Assembly: GCA_030762175.1 (NCBI GenBank)
Contig: CM060830.1
Coordinates: 51,395,501 to 51,459,500, forward strand
Length of the DNA stretch: 64,000 nucleotides
Reading direction: 5' to 3'
DNA from: Metallyticus violacea
Taxonomy: Eukaryota > Arthropoda > Insecta > Mantodea > Metallyticidae
Shown here: piece by piece, positions 1 through 11,676 of the stretch
Numbering within the stretch: the first letter of the stretch is position 1
How the letters are laid out: every line of letters begins with the position of its first letter
Notes under the pieces: generated by a model
What the model was told of the DNA's origin: nothing
Database searches by the model: none
Seen by the model: only the letters and a program-made list of their open reading frames with translations
Made by a program: the position numbers and the translations under genes

Positions 1-85
1 GATTATTAATCTGTGACTTCTTCTTAGTGTTTTATCCTTTTCTACTTTTCTAGTTATTGTTATTTTGGTTATATTATATTATATA
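1..85 (+). repeat. 3' tail fragment of a GIY-YIG retroelement (repeat K)
   Basis: The first ~85 bases match, with few differences, a stretch near 33.25-33.33 kb that lies just downstream of GIY-YIG-like coding sequence. Shared blocks include tgttttatccttttctrctt and the following attattgtta run. This is therefore probably the 3' untranslated end of the same retroelement, whose body would lie before the window. The relationship is seen in the sequence; the element identity is inferred from the second copy. Confidence 0.55.
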
Positions 86-890
86 TAATGTAACTAAAAC
101 AACATATAGAAAAATATAACTAATATATATAGAATTAGACATAGGCTCTGAAAATACCAATACTATTTTTATTTAATATTCATTCAATGAAGTTGTTTAC
201 AAAAATATTGAGGGCTTATAGACATAAACAAATGTCAGTTTATTTTGTGTTCTGAATATAAAGTAACAATTTCAGATAAATTCAATTACTAATTGGAAAA
301 GAGAAGAATGTCCACTTTGTTTCCTCATATAATACAGTTTTGTTCTTACAATTTCGAGATTTACTACAAACTTGTAAAATATGACCATTTGAAAAGTAGT
401 GATTAGTTTGAATGTATTAACAAAATAGATTTTGGTATAATCAATTCTGAAGTTGCACTTTTTTCCCTTTTCCAATTACCGATTCAATTGTAATAGAGAT
501 TTTCTGCAGGGATTGTTTTATAAAATCAAAAGCGCTGAAAGAAATTAAATAAAAAGGATGTATGTTAACATTTTGCAATGTTTTTATTACCTTGCAATGA
601 ATCAAAAGCTCCCTGTTGCATAAGTTGGACTTTCTGCTTTCTATTTAGCCTTCTCAGCAATAGACCTGGGCATTTTCAGCATCTTTCTAGCATGTATATG
701 CATTTAGCCAATTCCTTGTGAGCAACACACTTTCCATTTGTAAAGTAAATGAATTCCCCTGTGTTTTAGAGCATGTATAGAGAACACCCATCCACTCAAG
801 GGTATTTAAGGTGATGGTTTTCAAATGTCGAAGTGACAAATTGACAATAGCTAGGCTATGTCATAAGATAAATTAAGCCTTATGGATATC
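86..890. other. AT-rich non-coding stretch, nothing recognised
   Basis: No coding region, repeat or RNA was recognised. A 67-codon open frame on the minus strand (272-475) has no familiar motif and an amino-acid mix typical of AT-rich non-coding DNA. Confidence 0.5.
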
Positions 891-1160
891 GGTCTTTGTG
901 ATCTAGTGGTAACCATGCCTTGCTTCGCAGACCTAAGATCGCGCGCTCAAATTTAGCCAGTGTTTAGGGGCGTAAAAATCCAAGATATGACTTCCTTCGG
1001 AAGAGAATTAAAGCAATTGGTACTATGTTGAAAATTTACGGTACTAAAGGATCTCAAGCCTGAAAGAAGAGACCTTAAGCAAAACTTATCGGTCGTTTTA
1101 CCCACTGAATTGAATGGGACGCTAATAATCACATGTTAAAGAGCGTTCTTAAATAAACCT
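891..1160 (+). mobile_element. SINE A copy, diverged
   Basis: tRNA-derived SINE. The head keeps the A-box-like gatctagtggtaacc and a decayed B-box. The body then follows the family order: a cgtaaaaatcc block, a cttccttcggaag block, a cctgaaag block, a gaatgggacgct block and the terminal gttaaagagcg. Many substitutions relative to the cleaner copies at 6.4, 16.0 and 19.5 kb suggest an older insertion. It runs directly into an (AATA)/(AAT) tract, which looks like an expanded A-rich tail. Confidence 0.8.
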
Positions 1161-1218
1161 AATAAATAAGTAAATAAATAATAAATAATGATAATAATAA
1201 TAACAATAATAACAAAAA

Positions 1219-1257
<39 letters not shown>
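1161..1257 (+). repeat. (AATA)n/(AAT)n microsatellite, SINE tail
   Basis: About 97 bp of AATA and then AAT units directly continuing the 3' end of the SINE A copy. The A-rich tail of the retroposon probably seeded the microsatellite. Confidence 0.85.
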
Positions 1258-2240
1258 CAACCCTCTAAGGTAATAAAAATATATAAAACATATTTTGACA
1301 TTTTTGGTTATTTATGCGAAATTGTTGTCTTAAAGAAAATAATTAAACAGAAGTTAGGTCCATTAATGCAGAGGAAATGACGAATGTAAGTGACAGTTTC
1401 TTGAGAACATGCACATTGCGTGTCTTTACTAAATTTCTCTAAGAAGAGTAAGTATAGAATGAATTTATTTTACTTGTAGTAACCAAGTTTTAAATAGGTG
1501 AAATGTTATGACGCCAGCGATTGCAGGTAAGGGCGGGAGTCACACCGTCTTGGAATGGAAGGTTTTAAATGTGCCTCGGGGTACTTTCATTGTAACCTGG
1601 CCTTAACTTAATAGCTTTATACACGTAAGAGAAGTGCGACCACTACCCTTAGGGAAAATTTGCATGAATATTTCTAAAAGCAGATAAATGACTTCAGGCA
1701 AATGACTTCTCATAGATAGGACAGCTGTAGCAAAATGAAGTATGTATTTACGTCTTGCTTAATTGCCAATTTCCGCTGTGAAATAGATGCTACTTGCAGA
1801 TAATGTCAAATTTAGACGTGAATAACGCAGATTATCTCGTGAGCCTGCAGAAGGGTCAAGTATGGTCATTTCATTCCACTGGTCATGAAAGATAAAAACG
1901 GTTTCTCCATTTAACTGATACGACAGCAAGAGAATTTGGTGCAACATATGCAAATAAAGGCGCCATACATTATTATTCCATTTAAATATGTAACAAACGA
2001 ACCATGGTCTGGAGCGCTTAACGTTCTTTAAATAGCGTTTACATTATAATATTATTTAGGCTTTGACGGCCAGCGTGTTATTATTAAAAGTGATCATTAG
2101 CGGGCTATTTTGCCGTGGACTTGGTTTAAGCTTGGCTTTCTCTAGTTCTATGGTTAGCATTATTAATAGACTGAAAGTGTGTGGAGAGACAGAGTGACAG
2201 AAGTGGAGGGGTTAGGAGTGTTGGGGAGTAGCAGTCCAGA
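1258..2240. other. Unassigned sequence
   Basis: No recognisable gene. A 64-codon minus-strand open frame (1759-1953) has no family motif I recognise. A slightly GC-richer patch lies near 1500-1600. Confidence 0.4.
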
Positions 2241-2380
2241 CATTGTTTGTTGATCTGTAACGGTTCTATGTCTTGCTTATTTGGAAACCTCTGTTCTTTG
2301 TTAATATTATCTGGATGCTGCTCTATTTCTAAGTCTTTTCTCCTAGTTAGATTAAAATATCCTGTTGTTTTTGCCATTAC
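2241..2380 (-). mobile_element. GIY-YIG retroelement C-terminal fragment, inverted copy
   Basis: Read on the minus strand this matches, at DNA and protein level, the plus-strand copy at about 2884-3020: shared ctaggagaaaag-type block, then tagaaatagagcagcatcca, then acagaggttt, then aagacat. The encoded pattern resembles the REAIEI-x-KHPNN-x-N...G tail found after the GIY-YIG nuclease domain in Penelope-like and related retroelements. It reads in one frame as RRKDLEIEQHPDNINKEQRF. Only this tail survives. A TTTA microsatellite abuts its 5' side. Confidence 0.6.
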
Positions 2381-2399
2381 TTCTAGTTTTTTTATTTTT

Positions 2400-2402
2400 A
2401 TT

Positions 2403-2436
<34 letters not shown>
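2400..2436. repeat. (TTTA)n microsatellite
   Basis: Nine or so tandem TTTA units inside a T-rich tract. Confidence 0.9.
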
Positions 2437-2439
<3 letters not shown>

Positions 2440-2734
2440 ATTTTACTCTGCAATTGGAGATTTTTCTAGCTGCTAAAGGCTCAAATGTTGCTCATTGTCT
2501 ATCAGTCCAGTTTTAATGGTTCTTCCGGCCATTAAACCTCGGAAACACGATATCTGTATCGGACAATAAAAAGCAAATTAAAGCATTGTTTCCAATTATA
2601 GGAGACATCACGCTATGTATTTCTTGAGTTTTGGAAGAAAAAAGAGGTATAAAATCCATTTTTACAACCACAACAAAAATAGGTCAAAACTGCATTCTGT
2701 GAAAGGCCCAAGAGATCCTCTCAGCTGCACTGTA

Positions 2735-3037
2735 ATATATAAAATATTGATATGACTGGAAGATTCATTAAAACTCGACTGGGAGAGCATAAACGACATT
2801 TACGTCTTAGTAAAATCTGCGATTGCAGAACATGCCATTTAAAATTGCTATGAAATAAATATTTGAAGAATAGAGATAGTTACAAAAACAATCGAACATT
2901 TTAACCTGACTAGGAGAGAAGCCTTTAGAAATAGAGCAGCATCCAAATAATTTACACAAAGACAGAGGTTTTCAAATGAACAAGACATGGAATCGTTTTT
3001 AGTTAACAAACAACGTCCGCAGCTCAACTCTCAAGGC
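2735..3037 (+). mobile_element. GIY-YIG endonuclease fragment (Penelope-like), interrupted by SINE B
   Basis: Translation shows a degraded GIY-YIG-type C-terminus: an IGMTGRFIKTRLGEHKRHLR stretch (compare the family pattern YxGxTxRxxxxRxxEH), then a cysteine pair, then the REAxxI...HPNN-like tail shared with the inverted copy at 2241-2380. Stops and frameshifts interrupt it, so it is dead. A SINE B copy has inserted at 3038-3046, within its downstream part. Family placement rests on motif memory, not on a search. Confidence 0.6.
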
Positions 3038-3316
3038 GTTGGTGATTTTTTTTTTTATTAGTCTTTATAGACCGTTTTTACTACTGAGGCACCACAGGCG
3101 ATGGACACTGATGATACGAAGTGCTATATTGGGAAAGGATGTTTTAAGGAAGGAAACGTTCCAGATCTAAATTTAGGGTACCTTCTGGGCATTTGCCATT
3201 TATCAGGACTGAGGAAAACCTGGAAAAACAGTCCTGGCGGGATTCGAACCCCAGACCTCCCGCTCACGAGTTCGCGCCTTAACGACCTCGGCCACCCATG
3301 GCGGTGTGTTGGTGAT
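3038..3316 (-). mobile_element. SINE B copy with 9-bp target-site duplication
   Basis: Minus-strand copy of a second tRNA-derived SINE. Reading minus: tRNA-like head with A-box tggccgaggtcgttaaggcg and B-box ggttcgaatcc, then ccaggact, a pyrimidine-rich block, gataaatggcaaatgcc-like and ggaacgtttccttcct blocks, and the 3' end ctcagtagtaaaaacgg, here with a T-run tail on the plus strand. The 9-bp duplication gttggtgat lies at 3038-3046 and 3308-3316. The insertion splits a GIY-YIG element fragment. Confidence 0.9.
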
Positions 3317-4446
3317 GCTGACACTAAAGACAGCGAAAGCTTTATTTCTACATTTAATTTAAACCAACGACAATGGCAAAAGAACCCAATAATGATCTAT
3401 TTTAATAATATTGCTTACATTGTTTATAAGAGGTATGTTCCGTTTAATGCCAGTTTATTATGTTTTGTATTATTCCATTATCCTGAGGGCTAATCCATAT
3501 GAAATCGGATGCCAAGGAACCTTTAAATTAGTATTCCCTTGAAAAAAAGATATAGAAAGCGTTAAGAAGTACGCGATTATATGAAGGCTTTTTTTTTTAT
3601 TAGTTTTCTTGTATTATTTGGATAAAATGTAGGGTTTATTATGAAATCAATTTCTAAGGACATAAACTCGAAAAAACTAATACAAATTGATACTATAGCA
3701 CACATTGTATAAATAAATAAATAAATAATATCACATTTAATATAAAGTTTCAACAGGGATATAAATGAATTAATTCATGTTTGACCAGCTTCCCTACGTA
3801 AAACAATAAAAACAAAAATATTGGCTATAACAAAAAACGTGCAATTGACGTTCCATTAAGAAAAACTTTAATGATTTCGTTAAGTTATATTCGGAACACT
3901 TGCTAGATGCGTCCACTTATGAAGCGAGAAGTCAGTTGTACTACCTTGACTTGAGAGTGCTGGCTGTATATTAACTCTTATCGGCGTGCAAGATAAATAT
4001 GAGGACTCTACTTTAGGTATGAAATTATTATTTTTCTCCCAAGCTCGTTTACTTTGGAGTACAAATGTGAAAATGATATTTATTTCGCTTAATAATTTGC
4101 ATTGTCTTTGCGAGGAATACGTTCTAATGTGCATAAAAATATTTTCTTATAATTTTTCACATTCATGGCTTCGTTACATATAAATCATTATGTTCGGCAA
4201 GATTTGAACATTAAAATTTGACATTGTTCAGAATTCTATTTTAAGGAGTTCAAAGGCTACGTCTCTATTTAAAAAAAAAGTTTGATAAAATTCTGGAATT
4301 TTACACATCTTTTAGCATTACAATTTTTGTCTTTATGTGTTATAGCAGTATAAAAATATTAAAATTGAAAAAATATAAAAATGTTTTAATTTTCCGTCTT
4401 CTGATTTCACATGGAATCGTAAATTGCGTTTGTATTTATTTACTGA
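3317..4446. other. Mostly unassigned; short repeat H at 4105-4158
   Basis: No gene recognised. A ~54-bp block at 4105-4158 resembles 26738-26795: both read ctttgygargaat...cgttc and then a tataaaaa-like run. In one frame both encode HCLCEE followed by a CIK motif. The similarity is modest. It may be a remnant of a shared transposon. Confidence 0.4.
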
Positions 4447-4676
4447 TTTGGTTTATTTACGGACGCTCTTTAACATCTCATGTCATCGGCGTCCCATTCA
4501 ATTTAGGGCGTGAAACGGCCGATAAATTTTTCTCAGAGACCTCTTCTTTCAGATTTGAGGTTCTTTTACGTGCCATAAATCTATGATAGGAACCCAGGGC
4601 TTTACTTCCCTTCCGAAGGAAGGCTACTGAGGATTTTTACGCTCGAAAAAACCCACCCACCGGCCGAGTTACGTTT
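4447..4676 (-). mobile_element. SINE A copy, 5'-truncated, diverged
   Basis: Minus-strand SINE A body: terminal gttaaagagcgtcc end, gaatgggacgc block, cggccgat, ccttcggaagg and the taaaaatcc block are all present in order. It breaks off in the B-box region, so most of the tRNA head is missing. Confidence 0.85.
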
Positions 4677-5489
4677 GTAGGTACCCCATTCTGCTAGAGT
4701 GCATTATCTGTTGATATTGCAAACTACTCTGACGAAATAAAAACTGGTTGCATTATCAATGTTTTCTATTTAGTGTAGCTTTCCGTCCTTTGCCTAAACT
4801 TAATTTTTCCAGCAGAATTTTTTTTTTCAAGTTCTCGACGTTCGAGGCTCACCATCAGTTTGTTCTAATTGATAGTTAATAGTTGACAGTTGTTCTTTAT
4901 TGCCAGAAACTGTTACAGTATAGCAACGTCAAAGAAAGAAGACAATATGAAGGAACTACTATTTTATAGTAAAAAAATCGTTTACGCTGTTTAATGGATT
5001 AGCCACCAATGTTTAATGTATGTTAAATAAGAGAATTTAACTTTTAATGATATTTGTGGAAGATTAAACAGACAAAAAAGCTAAAAAAAAATATTCTGAA
5101 TTTTAGAATACTTGAATTTATTAGTATAAAGATTTAAACTATTATGTTATGTTTAATTATGTAATTATGAATATTTGAGCTAACTGTAAATCTATTTATA
5201 TTGTCTTTGACATATAATAAACGATTAGGTACATACATCGACGGCAAAGTAAAAAAACCTAAGTCAATGAAAAGTGGCTTACAACGATATTTGGAAAAAC
5301 TCAGCAAATCTGTCTAACGACCTTTTGAAGAGGGGAGAGGAAATAAAAATTTTAATTGCTAAAGATTAATCACCACATAAGAGAACACCATAATTAATAT
5401 GCGAATAAATATGAGGTCATTAATATGCTCTTTGTGACGCTGTAACTAAAATTCTTAATATAAAAAGTGAACTGTTCATTTTTTTAGAA
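4677..5489. other. AT-rich, nothing recognised
   Basis: No open frame or repeat of note. Confidence 0.4.
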
Positions 5490-6350
5490 ATATAATTAAT
5501 ATGAGTCGACTAACCGAGGTCAGAACCAATAAAAATACCTAAGAATTTCATAGAAGCTCCAGTGTCAGTTAATTTAAATTGAATGCCCATGGTTTATTAG
5601 CCTTACAGCAATAATTATAATGGAGGACTTCATATATAATTTGGTTTTTGCCATATTTTCAACTTTATCATATAAGATAATGCCAAACTCTTCTGCATAC
5701 AAATAGAAGTTCAGATTTGACTCACAAAAAGCTAAAGCAAGATCATTAATATAAATATTAAAAAATACAGGCCCTAATATGGAACCCTGAATTGCATTAT
5801 CTACATGTTTAAAATTGGAAAAACCTCATTTGAAATAGATTGCCTAGTACCAATTATTGAAATGGAATCTTAAAAATCAAGAATTTGCTCTGAAAGCCAC
5901 AAAAGCTAAGTTTCTGTAAAAATATACGGTGAGAAACAGTGTCAAAAACCTTGGAAAGATCAAAGAACCTCCTTAGAACTGTTACCATCGTTGATATTTT
6001 CGTAACATTGGTTAAAAAGGGTGTAACTGCATTTATGGTACTCAGACATTTGTGAGACCAAGCTGTCTTTTGTTAAACAAAGAATTAGTTTTAAAACAAG
6101 TAACAATCTGCTTGTACAAAAGTATTTCAAAGACTTTAAGAGCTATGCTGATCAGTCTATAATTATTATAAGGTTGTTTTGTTTTGTTCTTGTTTTTTTT
6201 GTTTTTGCCTTTCTTAAAAATCGGTATAAGTTTAGCAAATTTAAAGGAGTCAGGAAAACAACCGACATTAAGACTACATTTATAAACATAAATCAAAGAC
6301 TCACACACACATGTGGAGCATAAAAATTCTAGAGTTAATTTCATGCACAT

Positions 6351-6659
6351 TTTTTTTTTTTTTTTTTTTTTGATTGATTTATTTATGGACTATCTTTAAC
6401 ATCTCAGGTCATCAGCGTCCCATTCCACTCAGGGCGTGAAACGGCCGACAAATTTTGCTCAGAGGCCTCTCTTTCAGGCTTGAGGTTCTTTTTCGTGCCG
6501 TAAATGTACGACACGGGACCCACGGCTTTACTTCCCTTCCGAAGGAAGCCATACTTAGGATTTTTACGCCCGAAAAAATCCATCGATCCTGGCCGGGTTC
6601 GAACCCGGGTTTTGGGTGTAGGAGGCAAATGTGGTAACCACTACACCACCAGGACCGAC
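6351..6659 (-). mobile_element. SINE A, full-length, with target-site duplication
   Basis: Near-complete tRNA-derived SINE. On the minus strand it opens with a tRNA-like head: ggtcctggtggtgtagtggt, an anticodon-loop-like cctccta, B-box ggttcgaaccc and a ccagga closing stem. The body follows (cgggcgtaaaaatcc, cttccttcggaaggg, gggtcccgtgtcgtac, cctgaaagagaggcctctg, ggccgtttcacgccc) and the terminus is gttaaagatag. A ~20-nt T run on the plus strand is the poly-A tail. The duplication catgcacat lies at 6342-6350 and 6660-6668. The clean sequence suggests a young copy. It forms a hairpin-capable pair with the opposite-strand SINE A at 6729. Confidence 0.95.
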
Positions 6660-6728
6660 CATGCACATCTACACAGACACTATTGTTTAATGTCATAATA
6701 GTAAACTTCTTCGACACTAAGTTCTATA

Positions 6729-7010
6729 TCTATCTTGCCTCCTAAACCCAAGATCGCCGGTTCGAACCCGGCCAGGATCGATGGATTTTTTCGGGGCGTA
6801 AAAATCCTAAGTATGGCTTCCTTCGGAAGGGAAGTAAAGCCGTGGGTCCCGTGTCGTACATTTACGGCACGAAAAAGAACCTCAAGCCTGAAAGAGAGGC
6901 CTCTGAGCAAAATTTGTCGGCCGTTTCACGCCCTGAGTTGAATGGGACGCTGATGACCTGAGCTGTTAAAGAGCGTCCATAAATAAATCATTCAAAAAAA
7001 AAAAAAAAAA
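6729..7010 (+). mobile_element. SINE A, 5'-truncated in the tRNA head, with 13-bp target-site duplication
   Basis: Starts within the anticodon-loop region (gcctcctaaacccaagatcg), keeps the B-box ggttcgaaccc, the full body and a ~17-nt poly-A tail. The flanks carry a perfect 13-bp duplication, actaagttctata, at 6716-6728 and 7011-7023. The missing A-box shows 5' truncation at insertion, as expected from target-primed reverse transcription. It sits ~70 bp from a SINE A in the opposite orientation. Confidence 0.95.
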
Positions 7011-7271
7011 ACTAAGTTCTATAAATTCAAAATTACAAGTGAGGTTAGTTAATTTATTTAAAAAGGACATAACGTCCATTATTAGAGGGCTACTTATAAT
7101 TTCTTGAGCTTTATCAATTAAAACAGTATTGAATTCTTCACAGTTCAAGTTTATTACAAATATGTCAGACTTGGAATTTGAGTTCAAGAATTCATGTATT
7201 ACAGACCAAGAAGATTTGGATGTATTATTAGAATTCTTATTAAAGGATGACGTTGTAGCAATAATGTGCAC

Positions 7272-8090
7272 TAATTACCTTCGGCGCGGTCAAATAAATG
7301 ATTGAAGAATAATCCTGTCCCATAGGCAGCAGGAGAGTAAATATTAATGCTTGGTGTTCATCAAGAGATGTCAGGATGAAACCTTCCTCTTGTCTGGCAT
7401 CTACTACCCGCCCTACGGCCACAACTTCGAGGAATGCTAGAAATGCAGGTATACGACTCAGTCGAAGCAGCAAGCGTGCCCTTAATTACCTACTAACTGA
7501 TTTACATTAACAGCAGCCACACACAATCGAGAGATTCTTCAGAGATAACTTGTTTCTGAGTGAGTCGTTAGCAAGTGCTAATTGTGTTGCTAAAATTTAA
7601 AGATGACATTTTTACTTATTGATCTAATAAAGCGTGCTACCTATGTGTACAAATGCAAAGCATACATTTATGAACTTTCTATGTTTCGTACACTTTTGTG
7701 AATCTTTTTCTGTCTGCTTTTGTCTCATTTAACTAATGTAATCAAAGTGTTTCTGCCTTACTCTCAGTGTTTCTGCCTTACTCTCAGCTTTGTTTTCAAA
7801 TGAACTTATTTAGAGTGATGCACTTAAAACTGCCATCTCACATATCTCCTATATTACTATAATCTGTTTTCACTAAATTAAGAGCACATAGAGCCCACAA
7901 ATCTTAGCCAATAGAGAATAGAGAATGGATATTGACCAGAAAAAATTACTATTTACAGCATAAAGCTATATTTGTTTAATAAATCAATAGCCATAAGTAT
8001 TGCAGAAATTAAACTATGATGGATGTTCAGAAATTATTTACAATAATAATTTTTGTACTTTATTTATATTACGCAACATGGTTCACTGCA
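7272..8090. other. Unassigned; 20-bp tandem duplication at 7748-7787
   Basis: A 77-codon minus-strand open frame (7240-7473) has no motif I recognise. The 20-mer gtgtttctgccttactctca occurs twice in perfect tandem at 7748-7787. Otherwise nothing. Confidence 0.4.
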
Positions 8091-8094
8091 CATG

Positions 8095-8165
8095 GGATCT
8101 CTCAATAAACTCCCACCAACCTTAATGCATTGTTGCCATCTTCCTGGTAACTTCGTTATATTACT
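8095..8165 (-). mobile_element. Possible mariner transposase C-terminal scrap
   Basis: Minus-strand translation gives LPGRWQQCIKVGGS, which resembles the conserved C-terminus of mariner transposases (xxRWxxCIxxxGxYxE). There is no supporting sequence around it, so this is weak. Confidence 0.35.
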
Positions 8166-11100
8166 TATTTCCTAGAAAGTACATAGCTGTAAACATATTA
8201 AAACAAAAAAATCGCATGGCTAAAATAAGCAGAGTAGTTCTCATTTACTATTGAGGTGTGAAGTGCGAAAGTTTACTTTTATTCTCTGTGCAGTTTCAAT
8301 AAGAGTGAGCGCAAGATAGTAACTTTTATTGGCGTTAATGTGTAATAAATATGGCATTTCCTTTAAATTGTGTATACAAAGAATGTACATACCAATAAAA
8401 CCTACTTCCCTCTATATCATATCATATCATATCATATATCTATATTTGTAAAAGAATTGGAGAAGCATAACAGAAAAAAGTTAAAAATCCCAAACCTTTG
8501 CAAACAGTGTGCTTAATGATCCATTGTAAAGCATAGAAAGAAATGTCGATCAAGCTCAAACAAGTAGCAGAAAGCCAGTTAGGGAAAATACCCTTTTGAT
8601 GTTACAGTACCTGTACTTGCTAATACCCCATTGATCTAGTTATGACCATAAGGGGTGTCCAGGGTTCAGGGGTGTCCAATGCAGATGATATACTGAACAT
8701 ATTAAAACATAAAAAGTTGTCTGGTTCCAAGAAAATATGTCCAATATAATGAGGTGCCTAACATACAAGGGAGTCCAAATGTAGAAGTTTTACTGCATTA
8801 CCTTTGCTTATTGTACTTTACATTAAACTTGTTCACTGTTAATGTGAAAGCAATATGAATGCCCAGGATACTTATATTCAGGAAGTAGAGACCTATAGCA
8901 CATTGCACTTAGTAAGGAAATCGGATTTGTATTTAAAATTTGTTACTCATTATGCTGCAAATGTATGTAATTTTAATAGAAATATTAATAGAAAATAAAA
9001 TACAAAAATGCCAGAACCTGTTGTTACAAAGTTGTATTTGTGGTATAGAAAGTCTAAATTTTTCGAGATCCTTCCGTTTCTACAATCTCTACCAACACTC
9101 TCTATAGCAGAGTTGCTAACAAGTGGTTTAAAATTTCCATAAACGTAACAAAATAGTCCAATTTTCTCCCACAGAGAAATGCTCAATTCTCATATTATTT
9201 TTACAGAGGTTAACTAAATAAATTACTAAATTTAGAACATGTTTCTGTATGATTGGAGCATAAAGATCTAATTACATTTTCACAGAGACACACTTAAAGG
9301 CTATTAGTGTGTCATTCATAAACTAGTACAGGGAAGGTGAATATATTCAGATATCCTCAGCTATAGCTTTGCTACTGTAATGCAACAAGCATACTTTAAC
9401 CTATTTTTTGTGTAACAAGAAAAATTTCGCAAACATTAAAAAGCAAATCCAAACATTTCAAATACTGTGATAAAATATTGAAATTTAAAATTATTTACAT
9501 TTTAACTATTTTCCTCCCGTTTTGTAAATTCGCAGAAGTTGGCATCGCTTTTCTACACCATGACATCTGTGGGGTATATTAGACGATCCTCGTCTATCTC
9601 CTCCATAATCTTGAGTTTGTGGTTTTGGTTTTCTTCTGTGGTCTAGGGGACTCTATCACCGAACCAGGAGGTGGTAGGCATGGATCCCGAAAGCCGTCAG
9701 AGGTGGTTGTTGCAACCCCGGCTGATTTCAAAAGCGAATTAGTGATGCCTGGTGGCTTGCATGTGAGGTTTGTGGGTCCGTAAGGTTCGTTCCTTACTCC
9801 CAAGAGCACAATGAAGGGTGCTGTTTTTTTCCATTCATACTTTTGTGAAAGTAACTTAATATGATTAGTTATATTTTGAAGGCCAACGGCGACACTTCTG
9901 TTTGTATGTACTCTTTCCTGTTTTTCAAATATCGGTTAAATGTGAGTTCACTGTGGTGCTTATAAACGCTTGCAGTTGTCGAGCAATAACTTAAGGGGTC
10001 ATATGATATGGGCCAATAAAAAGCGCTACTAGGATCTGTTTATTCATGAACGTCCGCTAGTAGGTCACTAAACTTAGTAAGGCGTAGTTAAGCATGGACT
10101 GATTTTACAAAGATCATCGAACTCGACCAGTTTACGTTACGGACACTTCAAGTTGAAAACGTAACGGCTGCGTTGCGAAAAGTCTTTCGAAATCAAAGGC
10201 TATCTGATCTTAACAACAGCTGACCCGAGGATAAGATCCTTCCGGTTCCATTGCTTTTTAAGCTTCGTTTCATTTACATATCTGCTATCCCTATAATTAA
10301 AAACATGTAAACGCATGCTTGGGATACAGAGGGAAGCACTTGAACTGCCACCTTAAATATTTCCAAAATATTTCCAACATTATTCTTGATATATACCAAT
10401 TGCTTTTGCTAATGTATAGCCTGTTAGGTAAATAATGCTGATAAGCTAATATTAATGTTTTAAACATAAAGATATATTTTCTAATGAATAAACAGCCATT
10501 AGATAAAATTAGAATAATAATGGCAAACGCTTTTAGCTATCAATGTTGTCAATATTTTCAACAAAACCTCTGCAACCAACAATAATGGTAATAACCGTAA
10601 TTCTAAATGCTGGATCAATTTCGATGGAAAATAAAGAAAAAGCAGAGTAAAAGCAGAAAAATGAAATAAATGCAATTTATTCTTTACTCATATTAATATA
10701 ATATAGTTCAATTGACAAATGTAAAATTTCACTCATCTTTAAAGTTGTATATTCTGAGTGGAAATACCTCTGTGACCATCCTGTAAATTGTCATGGACAT
10801 AAAAGTCACTTCTTAAAAATAAGAAATAAATGGTGTTTTATTTTATACTATTTTATCGCATTAAACGATTAATGTTAAATATTATTTTATATAAATCTTT
10901 CGATTGCTGTTATTACTGTAGAATGCAAGCCATCTTGGTGCTATTTTAACATTTCTTGGAAGATAACGTACTTAAGATTTAATTTCGCGTTGTATTTTCC
11001 GAGACAATATAAACTTTACTTAAATTTCTATTATTTCTATAGTTCTTCACAATGTATACATACATTCCAGCTATCACCAGACATTAATTTTAGGGCAAAT

Positions 11101-11189
11101 GTCTATTTTGCTCCTTTAGGAGAAAGGAGGAAAAATTATTAATATTTGTGTTTCATCAAAATTGAAAGCTATTCATAAAGTTTTATAGT
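8166..11189. other. Long stretch without recognised genes
   Basis: AT-rich. Holds a short ATATC run near 8417-8436 and a GC-richer island at about 9590-9830 that contains a 71-codon minus-strand open frame without familiar motifs. The minus-strand frame at 8950-9186 is also unrecognised. Nothing supports a gene. Confidence 0.4.
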
Positions 11190-11570
11190 GTCCTAAAATG
11201 CCCCCTAAATAGTTCTTAGAACCTAATTTGTTAATATTCCGCTTAAAATGCCTAAATCAATGTGAGGTTTCACATATACATATAAGCAATATTAAATATC
11301 AGGGTTTTTTTTTTAATTAATGCAACATTTGGTGGAATGTTGTATTTTCGTTAAATAGAATTTCAACAACAGCAACAATGTAACGATTAGTTTGAATGTC
11401 TGTTAGCCTTTTTCCCTCTCCTTATTTGTGTTGAGAAGTTTGAAATGGAGGACGTTATCCAGTGCAGTTTAACATGCCAAAAGATAAAAGTGCAAAAACT
11501 TTGCTAATCCGATAATGGTAAATAGAATGTTCACATTTCACTTACGATAGAAAAATAATGGTAAATACGT

Positions 11571-11676
11571 AAATACTTTAAAGAAGTGCAGTGTGTGTGT
11601 AAAAGGAACGAAAGAGTGCCATTGAAAAAGGATATTGCCTACATAACATCAAACTTTTCATTCATACCTGCATGTG
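11571..11676 (+). repeat. 106-bp duplicate, first copy
   Basis: Matches 12219-12324 with about three mismatches. It encodes the same peptide stretch (KYFKEVQCVCK...SFIPAC) as the downstream copy but sits ~650 bp ahead of it, out of transposase order. Confidence 0.9.

Larger units (their letters stand above)
5490..7271 (-). mobile_element. LINE (Jockey/CR1-like) reverse transcriptase, broken and hit by two SINEs
   Basis: Minus-strand non-LTR retrotransposon fragment. Coding order from high to low coordinate: a linker (7024-7271), a short middle piece (about 6669-6715), then RT. RT landmarks are GCFPDSFKFAKLIPIFKKG (template-entry region; residues about 30-48 of the 6042-6350 frame), NYRLISIALKVFE, a DLSKVFDTVSH-like motif, and GSILGPVFFNIYINDL. 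The YADD box has become YAEE-F. Further stops and frameshifts follow. Removing the two SINE A copies (6351-6659 and 6729-7010) and their duplicated target sites brings the three coding pieces back into register, so the SINEs landed in an already existing LINE. No endonuclease domain was seen; it is probably 5'-truncated near 7270. Confidence 0.8.

Noticed and set aside
6404..6941. Several overlapping 60-100-codon frames on both strands
   Set aside because: All are readings of the two SINE A copies; the same peptides recur at 16.1 and 19.5 kb.
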